64,000 nucleotides of DNA, from assembly GCA_018266105.1 (NCBI GenBank), contig JAFEBA010000010.1, positions 5,001 through 69,000 on the forward strand, read 5' to 3'. Source of the stretch: a bacterium. GTDB taxonomy: Bacteria; Vulcanimicrobiota; Xenobia; Xenobiales; JADMJV01. Positions 33,173 to 42,014 of this stretch are shown in pieces; the first letter of the stretch is position 1, and every line of letters starts with the position of its first letter. The notes under the pieces are model-generated. The model ran no database searches. It saw only the letters and a program-made list of their open reading frames with translations, and was not told the DNA's origin. A program made the translations under genes and the position numbers.

Positions 33173-33832
33173 ATGCGAAAAACCTGGTTCACTGCAGCCT
33201 TTTTGGGCCTTCTGGCGTCCTCAGTTCTGGCCGGCGATATCAGCGGCAAAGTGAGCCTGGAAAGCACCCCTGGCGCCCGTAAAGTCGGTGAAACCCGCGG
33301 GAGCGCCGGATACGAAAAGGGCGACGTGCCCCCACCCTCTGAGAGTGAGGTGGAAGATGTCGTGATCTACCTGGAGGGCGAAAACCTGGAATGCACTCCT
33401 CAGACCAAGCTTTCGGCCAAGAATACGATTATTCAAAAGAACAAGGAGTTTCTGCCCCACGTTTTGCCCATCACTAAGGGTTCAAAGGTTTATTTTCGCA
33501 ACCAGGACCCTTTCCCACACCACGTTTATTCCGTTTCACAGCCTGGCAGCTTTGAAATTGTGAAGCATGGCTCAACGGTTCGCAGCCAGGAGTTCGGTAA
33601 TCCCGGGGAAGTCGAAGTTTTTTGCGGCATTCACACGAAAATGAACGCCTACATTATGGTTCTAAACAGCGACTATTACGCCACCGTGAACCGCTCAGGG
33701 AGCTATCGAATTTCTGGAGTCCCGGCCGGACAGTATGCGCTGTATCTCTGGCACCCGCGCTTGCCAAAGCCGGCCAAGAGAAGCGTGACCGTGCCCGCAA
33801 CCGGCACGGTCAATTTGGATCTTAAGCTCTAG
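33173..33832 (+). CDS. Exported cupredoxin-like protein with carboxypeptidase-regulatory-like tail (copy 1)
   Basis: 219 residues with a Sec signal peptide (FTAAFLGLLASSVLAG). The middle shows plastocyanin-type features: FLPHVLPITKGSKVYFRNQDPFPHHVYSVS (first His ligand), then EVEVFCGIHTKMNAYIMVL carrying the Cys-His-Met ligand set in the usual C..H...M order. The C-terminus (SYRISGVPAGQYALYLWHP) is a carboxypeptidase-regulatory/SusD-like beta domain. A type-1 copper centre is likely, for periplasmic electron transfer or metal sensing. Paralogue at 46215. It precedes the nucleotide cyclase by 4 bases, so the two form an operon. Confidence 0.8.
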   Translation: MRKTWFTAAFLGLLASSVLAGDISGKVSLESTPGARKVGETRGSAGYEKGDVPPPSESEVEDVVIYLEGENLECTPQTKLSAKNTIIQKNKEFLPHVLPITKGSKVYFRNQDPFPHHVYSVSQPGSFEIVKHGSTVRSQEFGNPGEVEVFCGIHTKMNAYIMVLNSDYYATVNRSGSYRISGVPAGQYALYLWHPRLPKPAKRSVTVPATGTVNLDLKL

Positions 33833-33836
33833 CTCT

Positions 33837-35690
33837 ATGCGGCTTCGCTCCTGGCTGTTGCTGCTCTTCGGCTCGTTGTTGGTCTTGACCGGGCTGGCCA
33901 CCAGCACCCTGGCTCGCCACCAGGCTCTGGTCAATTTGACCGGTCGCGTGAAGGCTCAACTTGAGCGCGGTGCCAGGGGGACCTACGAGCCTGAACTGCT
34001 CTCAGAGCTTCGTGTAATTGGTTACCGCATCATCGACAGTCCCACTTTGCACGAGTATCGTTCCATCTTTGTCACCCTCAACGGTCCGTATCAGAAGTTG
34101 CTGGAGCACGCCCCTGCATCCGAGGTCTTGAAAGAGTTGGGCACGGCCGCACCAGATGATGGCAAAGCCTGGACCCGATCCGATTTCAACCCAGATCGGC
34201 ACGGGGCTGAGGCTGATCATTTCGCTTGTTGGCAGGCTCTACAAGGACTCTTGCGTGACACCGGAGTGACCCTTTTCGAAGAGTCCGAAGGTGCTTTGCA
34301 ATTGCTGATTTTGACCGACAAGACCGGGACACCGTTTCTGGAATTGAGGACCACAGCCGATGGAACGAAGCCCGGGGCTGAAGATGCCTGGAAAGCTCCT
34401 CAGTTGACCCCCGAGCTGGCGGCCCTCTTGAAGAAAGGCACGGAAGAACCGATCGAAGGCTATTTGCGGCATGGGGACGGGTTGATTTACCTGGTTCGAA
34501 TCCAGCCTTTTAATACCGGAGGTCTTATGGTGTTGGGTCATCGGCTGGATGAGCACTTTCTAACCAACCTGCAGCGCCAGATTCCGGGCGCCGAGTTTCG
34601 TCTAGGCGCGGACCCGCTTCAGTCGCTCCAGAGTGGTCTGACCGATGCCCCTTATCTTGAGCACAGTGAATCTCTGCCGGAGGTGGGCCAGCCCCAGCAG
34701 GCCGTTTCCACTCTCTGGGAGCTGCGTTCGCTCAATAGCGTTGAGTCGTACCTGCGAAGCGTCACCCAGGGAATCGCCGGACTGGGACTGGGAGCGATGG
34801 CCTTCGGCTTGTTGGGGATTTTTCTGGCCACTCAGTCGGTCACTCGCCAGATCCAGCTGCTTTCCGCCCGCATGCGTGAGGTGGGCGGCGGGGAGTTGGG
34901 CCAGGACTTGCCTCCGGCCGGGCCTCTGGAAGTCCGGGCCGCGACTGAGAGCTTCAATCAAATGGTGCACCAACTGCGTCAAAAGGAAATGCTGGCCAAA
35001 ATGGTTCCTAAGCAGGCTCGTGAAGCCATTGAACAAGATCAGACCGAGGGGGGCCGGGTTCAGGCTCGACGCATCCGCACCACCGTTTTGTTCTCCGATA
35101 TTCGCGGATTCACCAGTCTGTCCGAGAGACTACCGGCACCCGAGGTGATGAAGCTGCTCGACCACTACCTGTCCAGAATGACCGACGTGATTGAAGCCAA
35201 CGGCGGAGACGTTAACGAATACATCGGCGACGCGATTCTGGCGGACTTTGAGGATCGCCCGGGGGCCCCCGGAGCCCAGCGCGCGGTCCAGGCCTGCTGG
35301 CAGATGCGACTGGCTTTGGAAGATTTGCGAGCCAGTGGAGTGCATGAGGAGTTCGCCACTCTCAAGCAGGGGCTGGGTCTGCACACCGGCGAGCTGGTGA
35401 AGGGCGAGGTCGGAGCTCAACACCGCTCCAAATTCGCTCTGATCGGGGATACGGTGAACCTGGCGGCACGGATTCAGGACCGCTCTCGGGATGGTCGCCA
35501 CACCGGCATTCTGCTGAGCGCGGAAGCTCGCAAAGATGTCTCTGACTTTGTGCTGGAGGTCTTCGGTGATGAGTCTTTTAAGGGGAAGTCGGGTCTGATC
35601 CGAGTCTTTGAGGTCGTCCGCCCATGCGACGCTCCTGCAGCAGATGGCGCAGCACCCGCTGGCGAAAAGGCCCCCACTGGGACTGACTGA
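33837..35690 (+). CDS. HAMP-containing class III nucleotide cyclase (adenylate/guanylate)
   Basis: 617 residues. An N-terminal helix (LLLLFGSLLVLTGLATS), ~270-residue extracytoplasmic sensor region, second helix (~309-330), HAMP (SVTRQIQLLSARMREVGGGELG) and a cyclase domain from ~415. Metal-binding Asp in FSDIRGFTSL and NEYIGDAIL, and GDTVNLAARIQ with the catalytic Asn/Arg, are present. The residue that reads the purine base, normally Lys in GG..K..GD of adenylate cyclases, is Glu (GGDVNEYIGD), and its partner is Ala (FALIGDTVN). Glu at the first site is a guanylate-cyclase-like feature. Overlaps the converging Spy-like gene by about 113 bases. Confidence 0.88.
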   Translation: MRLRSWLLLLFGSLLVLTGLATSTLARHQALVNLTGRVKAQLERGARGTYEPELLSELRVIGYRIIDSPTLHEYRSIFVTLNGPYQKLLEHAPASEVLKELGTAAPDDGKAWTRSDFNPDRHGAEADHFACWQALQGLLRDTGVTLFEESEGALQLLILTDKTGTPFLELRTTADGTKPGAEDAWKAPQLTPELAALLKKGTEEPIEGYLRHGDGLIYLVRIQPFNTGGLMVLGHRLDEHFLTNLQRQIPGAEFRLGADPLQSLQSGLTDAPYLEHSESLPEVGQPQQAVSTLWELRSLNSVESYLRSVTQGIAGLGLGAMAFGLLGIFLATQSVTRQIQLLSARMREVGGGELGQDLPPAGPLEVRAATESFNQMVHQLRQKEMLAKMVPKQAREAIEQDQTEGGRVQARRIRTTVLFSDIRGFTSLSERLPAPEVMKLLDHYLSRMTDVIEANGGDVNEYIGDAILADFEDRPGAPGAQRAVQACWQMRLALEDLRASGVHEEFATLKQGLGLHTGELVKGEVGAQHRSKFALIGDTVNLAARIQDRSRDGRHTGILLSAEARKDVSDFVLEVFGDESFKGKSGLIRVFEVVRPCDAPAADGAAPAGEKAPTGTD

Positions 35691-36030
35691 GCTGACCTTT
35701 GGCCTCAAATAGCTGGTCCACAAATAACTGTTGCCGTTCCCGCTCCAGGTTGATAATTTCGTCCAGCTTGGCCTTCACCGTGGCCTTGTCGGCATTATCC
35801 GAGCGAATCATTTGAGCCAGTTCCAGGCGGCGGCCCTCCAGGCGCATCTGCACGTCCTGAAGTCGCCCCTCGAAGCGTGAACGGATCGAGCGCAAGGCCC
35901 GGGCCTGCACGGGGCTGAGTTGCAAGCTGTCCTCTTCTGGCAAGGCCCGGGCAGGGGGGGCATTCAGCCCCATCAGCAGCACAACACCCAGGGCGCTTTT
36001 GATCAGGTTAAAACTCCTCAAGCTTTTCAT
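35578..36030 (-). CDS. Spy/CpxP-like periplasmic protein
   Basis: 150 residues from ATG 36030. Signal peptide (FNLIKSALGVVLLMGLNAPPARA) then an all-helical region with the LTxxQ-like LSPVQARALRSIRSRFEGRL and long LQDVQMRLEGRRLELAQMI helices typical of heavy-metal resistance/Spy/CpxP proteins, which act as periplasmic chaperones or stress-sensor inhibitors. Third gene of the ECF sigma operon; overlaps the anti-sigma gene by 23 bases. Confidence 0.75.
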   Translation of the reverse strand: MKSLRSFNLIKSALGVVLLMGLNAPPARALPEEDSLQLSPVQARALRSIRSRFEGRLQDVQMRLEGRRLELAQMIRSDNADKATVKAKLDEIINLERERQQLFVDQLFEAKGQLSQSQWGPFRQRVLRHLLQERRMGGRPQRLGSDPTSP

Positions 36031-36535
36031 CCATCGCAAAATAATCGTGACTGAGATCTCCCAGTGGCAGACTGGCCAGGGGCGAGTCGTCCTGAGCCAC
36101 AGAATCCAGGCCAGGCATCACTTCCACACTGGCGTCCCACTCCTGCAGTTCGCTGGCCGCCAGCGACTGGGTTGCGACCGCCGGGGTGGGCGGAGGTAAA
36201 GTCGGCGTCGCTAGTGGGGGAGGGGCGGTTAGCCTGAAGCACAGCATCAGTCCGGCCAGGCTCAACCCCAATCCACTCAGCCAGCGCTTCAGGCTCCACA
36301 GCGGCGCGGGAGCCTGATCGTGACGGATCTTTTCCCAAACCTGAGCGCGAAACAGCGGTGATGGAGAGAGCTCGGGGAGGCTGCCTAGCAGTTCCCAGCT
36401 CTGGCTGAGAGCGATCCATTCAGACTGGCACTGAGCGCAGTCGTGCAAGTGCCGCTCCAGTTGCAGATCTCGCTGAGCGTCGAGGGCGTGATCCAGCTTT
36501 TCGCTCATCCATTCCTGGGCCTGGTTGCATTTCAT
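36008..36535 (-). CDS. Zinc-finger anti-sigma factor
   Basis: 175 residues. N-terminal zf-HC2/ZAS motif (LERHLHDCAQCQSEW with an upstream Cys in MKCNQAQEW), one membrane helix (WLSGLGLSLAGLMLCF, ~95-112), then a Pro/Thr-rich periplasmic tail. Binds and holds the ECF sigma factor encoded immediately upstream (ATGA overlap), releasing it on an envelope signal, possibly with the Spy-like protein. Confidence 0.85.
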   Translation of the reverse strand: MKCNQAQEWMSEKLDHALDAQRDLQLERHLHDCAQCQSEWIALSQSWELLGSLPELSPSPLFRAQVWEKIRHDQAPAPLWSLKRWLSGLGLSLAGLMLCFRLTAPPPLATPTLPPPTPAVATQSLAASELQEWDASVEVMPGLDSVAQDDSPLASLPLGDLSHDYFAMDEKLEEF

Positions 36536-37188
36536 TGGTCACGCTCCTTTCCGAGCAAAGGCTCAAGCTTTTTCTTCAAGGCCAGACGTGCACGGTGCAA
36601 TTTGGCCTTCACGGCTGATACGGTCTGAGAAGTGACTTCTGCCAGTTCTTCGTAGCCGAGATCCTGGAAGCGCTGCAAGACCAGCAGCTGGCGTTGCTCC
36701 TGGGGCAGCTCCAGGATGGCGGCCTGCACCTGAGTGGCAGTCTCCTGACGCTGCACCAGCGCCTCGGCGCCCCCTTCGGGATCAGGTACATCCCACTGCC
36801 GGTCGTTCTCGGTGCGGCTGTCGAGACTGGATGTTTTTCGGCGGCCGCTGCGTTCGCGCTCATTGCGACAAAGATTGAGGGTGACCTGATAGAGGTAGGT
36901 AAAGAACTTGGCTTTGGGTTCGTAGCGAGGAGCGGCGCGATAGATTCGTAAGAAGACTTCCTGAGCCAGATCTTCGGCGTTTTCGGCATCGCCGGTGAAG
37001 CGAAAGACTAGATTGACCACGGTGCGCTGATACTTTTCCATCAGCTGATTGAAGGCCTCGGCTTCGCCCGCCTTCACCCGTAACATCAGGTCTACGTCGT
37101 CTTCCACGCGACCCGCCTCCCGCTTATGAGTCATTGGTTTACCGACGGGCAGTCTCTGACCCAGCGGTAGCGCCACAACCCAGTTCAT
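36532..37188 (-). CDS. ECF-family RNA polymerase sigma factor
   Basis: 218 residues from ATG 37188, chosen for the GGAGGT 7 bases upstream. Sigma-70 region 2 (YQRTVVNLVFRFTGDAENAEDLAQEVFLRIYR) and region 4 (LPQEQRQLLVLQRFQDLGYEELAEV...AVKAKLHRAR) are plain, spaced by a ~35-residue linker. RpoE-like group. An extra ~30-residue N-terminus precedes region 2. Forms an operon with its anti-sigma factor and the Spy-like protein. Confidence 0.92.
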   Translation of the reverse strand: MNWVVALPLGQRLPVGKPMTHKREAGRVEDDVDLMLRVKAGEAEAFNQLMEKYQRTVVNLVFRFTGDAENAEDLAQEVFLRIYRAAPRYEPKAKFFTYLYQVTLNLCRNERERSGRRKTSSLDSRTENDRQWDVPDPEGGAEALVQRQETATQVQAAILELPQEQRQLLVLQRFQDLGYEELAEVTSQTVSAVKAKLHRARLALKKKLEPLLGKERDQ

Positions 37189-37277
37189 AAGGTCTACCTC
37201 CAATCCTGTGGTAGATTGAACCTGCCGGACGAAAAAAGGTTGCGGGTCGGCTTAAAATTCTTTGATGGTCCTGAAAG

Positions 37278-37307
37278 CCATCAGGAGACCTCGCGGTCTC
37301 CTGATGG
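37278..37307 (-). terminator. Hairpin terminator after the BMC/small-peptide unit
   Basis: Perfect 13-bp stem (37278-37290 with 37295-37307, CATCAGGAGACC) with a TCGC loop. On the minus strand only a short GGCTTTC follows, so it may be a processing or stabilising hairpin instead of a strong terminator. It starts one base past the small-peptide stop. Confidence 0.6.
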
Positions 37308-37308
37308 G

Positions 37309-37389
37309 TTACGGACGATAAACGCCGCTGAAACGATTGGACGTGCCCAGGCCATTTGTGTAGACCGTGGCGCTAGAGTCTTGCTGCAT
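37309..37389 (-). CDS. 26-residue small protein downstream of BMC shell gene
   Basis: ATG 37389 to TAA 37309 with GAGGAAA 5 bases upstream and a perfect hairpin right after the stop, a layout that looks deliberate. The peptide is polar and Ser/Thr/Gly/Tyr-rich (begins MQQDSSATVYTNG, ends FSGVYRP). No homologue recognised. Located 66 bases after the shell gene on the same strand, so it could be a shell-associated or encapsulated peptide, or an unrelated leader. Confidence 0.5.
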   Translation of the reverse strand: MQQDSSATVYTNGLGTSNRFSGVYRP

Positions 37390-37455
37390 CAGCTTTCCTC
37401 ATATTCACCCCACCCTTGAGCTCTTTATATGCTGACGAGTGGCCGGAAAGATGAA

Positions 37456-37737
37456 CTATTTGTTACCGTAGACGCTGTCGTCCACATCTTCGTGGGGAGC
37501 GGGGATGACGTGAGCGGCAAAAACTGAGCCAACCCGGCGGGCGGCCTCAGCCGCCGCGTCGATGGCCGCCTGTACGGCTCCAACATCGCCGCGAACATGG
37601 ATGGAGACCAGGCCGCCGTCGACCGAGGCATACTTGGTGAGTTTGACGTTGGCCGCTTTGACGGCCGCGTCGGCCGCCTCTACCGCACCTACGAATCCCA
37701 TCGTCTCAATCATTCCTAATGCCTGCTTGCTTGCCAC
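37456..37737 (-). CDS. BMC-domain microcompartment shell protein (orphan)
   Basis: 93 residues from GTG 37737 with AGGAG 8 bases upstream. One BMC domain with the hallmark [29 protein letters not shown] start and [20 protein letters not shown] helix; hexamer-forming PduA/CcmK/EutM class. No vertex protein, no other shell gene and no signature enzyme lies near, so this is either a satellite of a remote locus or a single-shell-protein assembly. Divergent from the PLP decarboxylase, which may be its cargo enzyme. Confidence 0.92.
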   Translation of the reverse strand: MASKQALGMIETMGFVGAVEAADAAVKAANVKLTKYASVDGGLVSIHVRGDVGAVQAAIDAAAEAARRVGSVFAAHVIPAPHEDVDDSVYGNK

Positions 37738-37815
37738 TGCACCTGCTCCTCGAGAAAACTCTGCCGGGGCTTTCCCGCTGAAGGGAGGGGTTCCTTCCAG
37801 GGAAAAGGCGACCTC

Positions 37816-39168
37816 ATGCTGATTTCACAACCTGGCCTGGACCTGCTCCAGGAAGCCCTCAACCACCTGGGTCATGGGTTTACAACCCTGCCCGCCGCCG
37901 AAAACCCGCTGGAGGACGAGCGTTTGCGTCCGGTGCTGTTAGAGGTCGCCGCCCGTATGCGCGACAACTATCCTTACCATCATCCGCTTTACGCCGGGCA
38001 GATGCTGAAGCCGCCTCACCCGGTTGCGCGACTCGCCTATGCCCTGGCCCAATTTCTCAACCCCAATAATCATGCGCTGGACGGCGGGCGAGCCAGCTCA
38101 GCCCTGGAGAAGGAAGCGGTGGGGGAGATCGCAGCTATGTTTGGCTGGAAGGAGCATCTGGGGCACCTCACCAGCGGAGGAACTTTTGCCAATCTGGAAG
38201 GCCTCTGGATTGCGGGTTGCCTGCAACCAGGCAAGCGGGTGCTGGCTTCCACTGAGGCTCATTACACCCACCAGCGTATCTGCGGTGTTTTGCAGATCCC
38301 TTTCGACACGCTGAGGGCCGACACCAATGCCCGAATCTCCCTTCCCCAACTGGAAACGGAGCTCGCCAAAGGGGACGTGGGCACGGTGGTGGTGACGTTG
38401 GGCACCTCGGCCGTGGGCGCAGTGGATCCTCTGCACCAGATTCTTCCGCTGGCCCGCCAGGCCGGTGTGCGAGTCCACGTGGATGCGGCCTACGGCGGTT
38501 ATTTCCGCCTGGCGCGCCTGAACGGACAGGCCGCTCAGGCCTTTGCCGCCATACCGGAGGTCGACTCGGTGGCCATCGATCCTCACAAGCACGGAATGCA
38601 GCCTTACGGCTGTGGCTGCATTCTATTCCGCGATCCTTCTGTCGGACGTTACTATAAGCACGATTCCCCTTATACCTACTTCAGCTCGGACGAGCTGCAT
38701 CTGGGGGAGATCAGTCTGGAATGCTCGCGGGCCGGAGCCGCAGCCGTCGCCCTGTGGGCCACCCAGCGGTTGCTGCCGCTAGAGCTCGATGGAGAAATGG
38801 CTGAGCGCCTGGAAAAGTCCCTCAGCGCGGCTCGCCAGTTGGCCGCCTGGCTCAAGGCCCGGCCCCAACAGTGGAAGTTGCTCTTTGAGCCGGAGCTGGA
38901 CCTGGTCGTCTGGGCTCCGCAGGGCTTATCGGCCAGCCAGGTATCGAGACAGACCCAGGCCATCTTTGATCGTGCCGCCGAGCTCGATTTGCACCTGGCT
39001 GTCACCCAGCTCTCTCAGGGGGGGCAATGGCCCGAGCTGGATTGGGATCAGCCCCGGGTGGCGTGTCTGCGGAGCTGTTTGATGAAGCCGGAGCATCTTC
39101 AGTGGCTACCGGAAATTTGTCAGCGACTGGAACAGGCCTACCTATCCACCAGCTCGCTTGCTCTTTAA
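37816..39168 (+). CDS. Group II PLP-dependent decarboxylase
   Basis: 450 residues. PLP fold with the [15 protein letters not shown] substrate/cofactor loop, [11 protein letters not shown]sp pair, and the Schiff-base lysine in [15 protein letters not shown]. Closest to glutamate/tyrosine/aspartate decarboxylase-type enzymes; the DPHKHG lysine motif fits. Substrate unknown. Divergent from the BMC gene across 78 bases and converging with the SUI1-like gene by 27 bases. Confidence 0.85.
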   Translation: MLISQPGLDLLQEALNHLGHGFTTLPAAENPLEDERLRPVLLEVAARMRDNYPYHHPLYAGQMLKPPHPVARLAYALAQFLNPNNHALDGGRASSALEKEAVGEIAAMFGWKEHLGHLTSGGTFANLEGLWIAGCLQPGKRVLASTEAHYTHQRICGVLQIPFDTLRADTNARISLPQLETELAKGDVGTVVVTLGTSAVGAVDPLHQILPLARQAGVRVHVDAAYGGYFRLARLNGQAAQAFAAIPEVDSVAIDPHKHGMQPYGCGCILFRDPSVGRYYKHDSPYTYFSSDELHLGEISLECSRAGAAAVALWATQRLLPLELDGEMAERLEKSLSAARQLAAWLKARPQQWKLLFEPELDLVVWAPQGLSASQVSRQTQAIFDRAAELDLHLAVTQLSQGGQWPELDWDQPRVACLRSCLMKPEHLQWLPEICQRLEQAYLSTSSLAL

Positions 39169-39477
39169 GCCGCGGCTCTTGAGAATCTGCTCGATTTTCT
39201 CACGGTGATCTCCCTGGATTTCCAGGTTGCCATCTTTCACGCAACCGCCGGTGCCGCAGGCGGCCTGGATCTGCTTGAGCAGTTCCTTGAGCTGAATCTC
39301 GTTCATGCCTGTATCACAGACGATGATTTGGGCTTTGCCTCGCTTCTTTTCCAGCCTGAGCTTGATAAATTCGCTCTTGCCGGCGGGAGCTGCCGCCCTT
39401 TTTTTGGCACCGCAGGCACAGGGCAGATGCTTGCACCTGGAGCACCAGTTCGGGTCAGTTGAATAAGAGAGTTCCAC
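39142..39477 (-). CDS. SUI1/YciH-type translation initiation factor-like protein
   Basis: 111 residues, GTG start 39477. N-terminal Cys-rich zinc-like segment (WCSRCKHLPCACG) then a SUI1 domain (AQIIVCDTGMNEIQLKELLKQIQAACGTGGCVKDGNLEIQGDHREKIEQIL). Bacterial YciH/eIF1-like proteins are thought to tune initiation under stress. The Cys-rich N-terminal extension resembles the DENR arrangement. Confident for the family, weak for the role. Confidence 0.85.
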   Translation of the reverse strand: MELSYSTDPNWCSRCKHLPCACGAKKRAAAPAGKSEFIKLRLEKKRGKAQIIVCDTGMNEIQLKELLKQIQAACGTGGCVKDGNLEIQGDHREKIEQILKSRGLKSKRAGG

Positions 39478-39528
39478 GCCCAGGCTTTACTCCAGGAATT
39501 TCGACCCTCCTTTTGCAAGCTCTCAGCT

Positions 39529-41238
39529 ATGAAGAAAGCCCTGCTCTGGTTGGCCCTATCCGGTCTGGCTGCGGCCCAGCCCAGCTACTGTAATCCGCTG
39601 GACATCGATTACAAGTACAATTTTGAACAGCTTCCTGAGCGGATTTCCTACCGCTCCGGGGCTGACCCCGTGATTGTGCCCCACAAAGGCTCTTACTATT
39701 TGTTTGTCACCATCTCGGGAGGCTGGTGGAAATCGCGTGATTTGTTTCACTGGACCTACGTTCAGCCGGACAAATGGCCCTTTGAGGATATGTGTGCGCC
39801 AGCAGCTGTCTCGGTGCGGAACAAACTTCTGCTCTTCCAGTCGACCTTCGCTCAACGCCCAATTCTAGAGCTGCGCGACCCGGACCGTGGCAAGGTCGAG
39901 TTCTTCAACCGCTGGCTGCCCATGATGAAGGGGGCCGACGGGCCGTGGGACCCATCTATTTTTCACGATCCCGATACAGACCGTTGGTTCATGTATTTTG
40001 GCTCCTCCAATGTCTTTCCGCTCTACGGAATCGAGCTGGATGCAAAACAAAGGCTGACCTACAAGGGAGTTCCCAAGGGGTTGATTCTGTTGGATCCGGA
40101 GGAGCACGGCTGGGAGCGCTTTGGACAGGACCACCGCGGCGACATCAAACCCTTTACTGAAGGGGCCTGGGTCACCAAGCACGCCGGGAGATATTACCTT
40201 CAGTATGGAGCTCCTGGAACCGAGTACAATGTCTATGCCACCGGCACCTACGTGGGCGACAATCCCTTGGGGCCTTTTCGCTACGCCAGCTACAATCCGG
40301 TGGCTTATCGGCCAGGTGGCTTCGCCTGTGGGACCGGCCACGGCAACTTCTTTCAGGACCACCGGGGTCGCCACTGGCTCACGGGCACCTGCTGGATTGG
40401 CCTGAACTGGGGTATGGAGCGGCGCATCGTGATGCATCCGGCAGGCTTTGATCGGGACGGACAGATGTTTTGCGATACTCGCTTTGGAGATTTCCCGCAT
40501 CGCAGTGACGGGGGATTCGCCGGCTGGATGCTGCTCTCACACTCGAAGCCTATGTTGGCCTCCACCACCCTGTCCTCCGAGCATCCGCCCAGTAGCGCCA
40601 GCGACGAGAACCTGAGGACCTTTTGGAGCGCCGCTGACAATCGACCGGGTCAGAGCCTGACGGTGGATTTGGGCCGTTCTTGCCTGGTGCGGGCCGTCCA
40701 GGTCAACTATGCTGACGACCACTCCGATGTCTTCGACAACGGGCCGAACGTGTACACCAGTTTCAAGCTGCTGGGGTCCCTCGACGGCAGCAGTTGGACG
40801 ACCCTGGCGGATCTGAGCCAAGAACCCCGGCGGGATCGGGCTTGCGCTTACGTGCCTTTGGTCCGCCCAGCGCGGGTTCGCTACGTCCGCTATGTGCACC
40901 AGCATGTGGCTGCACCCCGACTCTCCATCGCGGATTTTCGGGTCTTCGGTGTGGCTCCTGGAAAAGCGCCGCAACCCCCGTCTCAAGCGGAGGCGCGGCG
41001 CGACCAGGACCGGCGCAATGCTTTTGTCAATTGGAGCCGAGTTGCGGGTGCCACCGGCTACAACGTTCGCTGGGGAATCCGTCCCGACAAACTTCATCAG
41101 TGTTATCAGGTTTGGGCTGACCATCAGGGACCCTTGGAAATCCGGGCCCTCACCAAGTCCCAGGCTTACTTTTTTGCTGTCGAGGCTTTCAACGAGACGG
41201 GAGTCAGTAAGTTGGGACCGGTCCTGTCCGTCCCTTAG
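39529..41238 (+). CDS. Exported GH43 glycosidase with F5/8 and fibronectin-like domains
   Basis: 569 residues with signal peptide (LLWLALSGLAAA). The five-bladed propeller of GH43 is shown by GADPVIVPHKGSYYLF (catalytic base Asp), GPWDPSIFHDPDTDRWFMYFG (pKa-tuning Asp) and FTEGAWVTKHAGRYYLQYG (acid Glu). Residues ~345-480 match an F5/8-type C (discoidin) carbohydrate-binding module, and the last ~85 a fibronectin III-like domain. Probably an arabinan/xylan or related alpha-L-arabinofuranosidase/xylosidase acting outside the cytoplasm. Monocistronic. Confidence 0.85.
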   Translation: MKKALLWLALSGLAAAQPSYCNPLDIDYKYNFEQLPERISYRSGADPVIVPHKGSYYLFVTISGGWWKSRDLFHWTYVQPDKWPFEDMCAPAAVSVRNKLLLFQSTFAQRPILELRDPDRGKVEFFNRWLPMMKGADGPWDPSIFHDPDTDRWFMYFGSSNVFPLYGIELDAKQRLTYKGVPKGLILLDPEEHGWERFGQDHRGDIKPFTEGAWVTKHAGRYYLQYGAPGTEYNVYATGTYVGDNPLGPFRYASYNPVAYRPGGFACGTGHGNFFQDHRGRHWLTGTCWIGLNWGMERRIVMHPAGFDRDGQMFCDTRFGDFPHRSDGGFAGWMLLSHSKPMLASTTLSSEHPPSSASDENLRTFWSAADNRPGQSLTVDLGRSCLVRAVQVNYADDHSDVFDNGPNVYTSFKLLGSLDGSSWTTLADLSQEPRRDRACAYVPLVRPARVRYVRYVHQHVAAPRLSIADFRVFGVAPGKAPQPPSQAEARRDQDRRNAFVNWSRVAGATGYNVRWGIRPDKLHQCYQVWADHQGPLEIRALTKSQAYFFAVEAFNETGVSKLGPVLSVP

Positions 41239-41240
41239 GG

Positions 41241-41873
41241 CTACTTCATGGCGTCCAGAGGGGCCAGCGCCTTCATCCAGGGCTCGGTGCTGGTGATCCG
41301 CAGGGCATAGGCTTTAATTTGCGGATAGTTGTCCAGGGGGACGCCCGCCATGGCCAGGTATGGCGCGGCCGCGGCCACGGCAAAGTCAGCGATGGTTACC
41401 TGTTGGCCCACCAGGAATTGCTGATTGCTCAGGTGGGTCTCCAGTACATCGGCTACTTTGGGGAAAGCGTCGGTGGCTTTCGAAATCTCGGCCTCGTCGG
41501 CCGGACCCATTCCGAAGCGGGCCTTCACGATGCGCTCGTAGATAAAGGGACGCAGGGCCGGACCCCAATGGCAAACACTCCAGTTCAGCCACTGCTGGAC
41601 CTTAGCCTGGCTTTGAGTCTCGCCCGGCCACAGGCCGCTTTCGGGCTTCTTCATGGCCAGGTACATCAGAATGGCATTGGATTCCCAAAGAAAGAAGTCA
41701 CCATCTTCCAGGGTGGGCATCAAGCCATTCGGATTCTTTGCCAGGTACTCTGGAGCTTTGTGTGCTCCAGCGTTGAGATCCATATTGATGACTTCCAGGT
41801 CCAGGCCTAGATGGTGGGCCAGAGCGACAACTTTGAAGGTGTTGGGGGAAGGGAGAAGAGCGTAAAGTTTCAT
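41241..41873 (-). CDS. Glutathione S-transferase family protein
   Basis: 210 residues from ATG 41873 with GGAG 7 bases upstream; a longer reading from 41930 is not needed. Thioredoxin-like N-domain (MKLYALLPSPNTFKVVALAHHLGL, NPNGLMPTLEDGDFFLWESNAILMYLA with the cis-Pro and E-S GSH site) and helical C-domain. Catalytic Ser/Tyr position is near SPNTFK. Function general detoxification or unknown. Confidence 0.85.
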   Translation of the reverse strand: MKLYALLPSPNTFKVVALAHHLGLDLEVINMDLNAGAHKAPEYLAKNPNGLMPTLEDGDFFLWESNAILMYLAMKKPESGLWPGETQSQAKVQQWLNWSVCHWGPALRPFIYERIVKARFGMGPADEAEISKATDAFPKVADVLETHLSNQQFLVGQQVTIADFAVAAAAPYLAMAGVPLDNYPQIKAYALRITSTEPWMKALAPLDAMK

Positions 41874-42014
41874 AAAGTGCTCCGTAGACTGAATTGTCTT
41901 ATCGACCTGGTCGGAATTCCCAGGTCTCAAGTGAAGTCCTCCGGTATGAGCATCCTGCGGCAGGAGGGACAGCGCCTCCTACAGCGGGCAGTGAAGCGGG
42001 AATAAGATCAATCT

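Noticed and set aside
41943..42005. Short plus-strand ORF ending QRLLQRAVKRE before the small membrane gene
   Set aside because: 20-25 codons with no clear ribosome site or conservation evidence.
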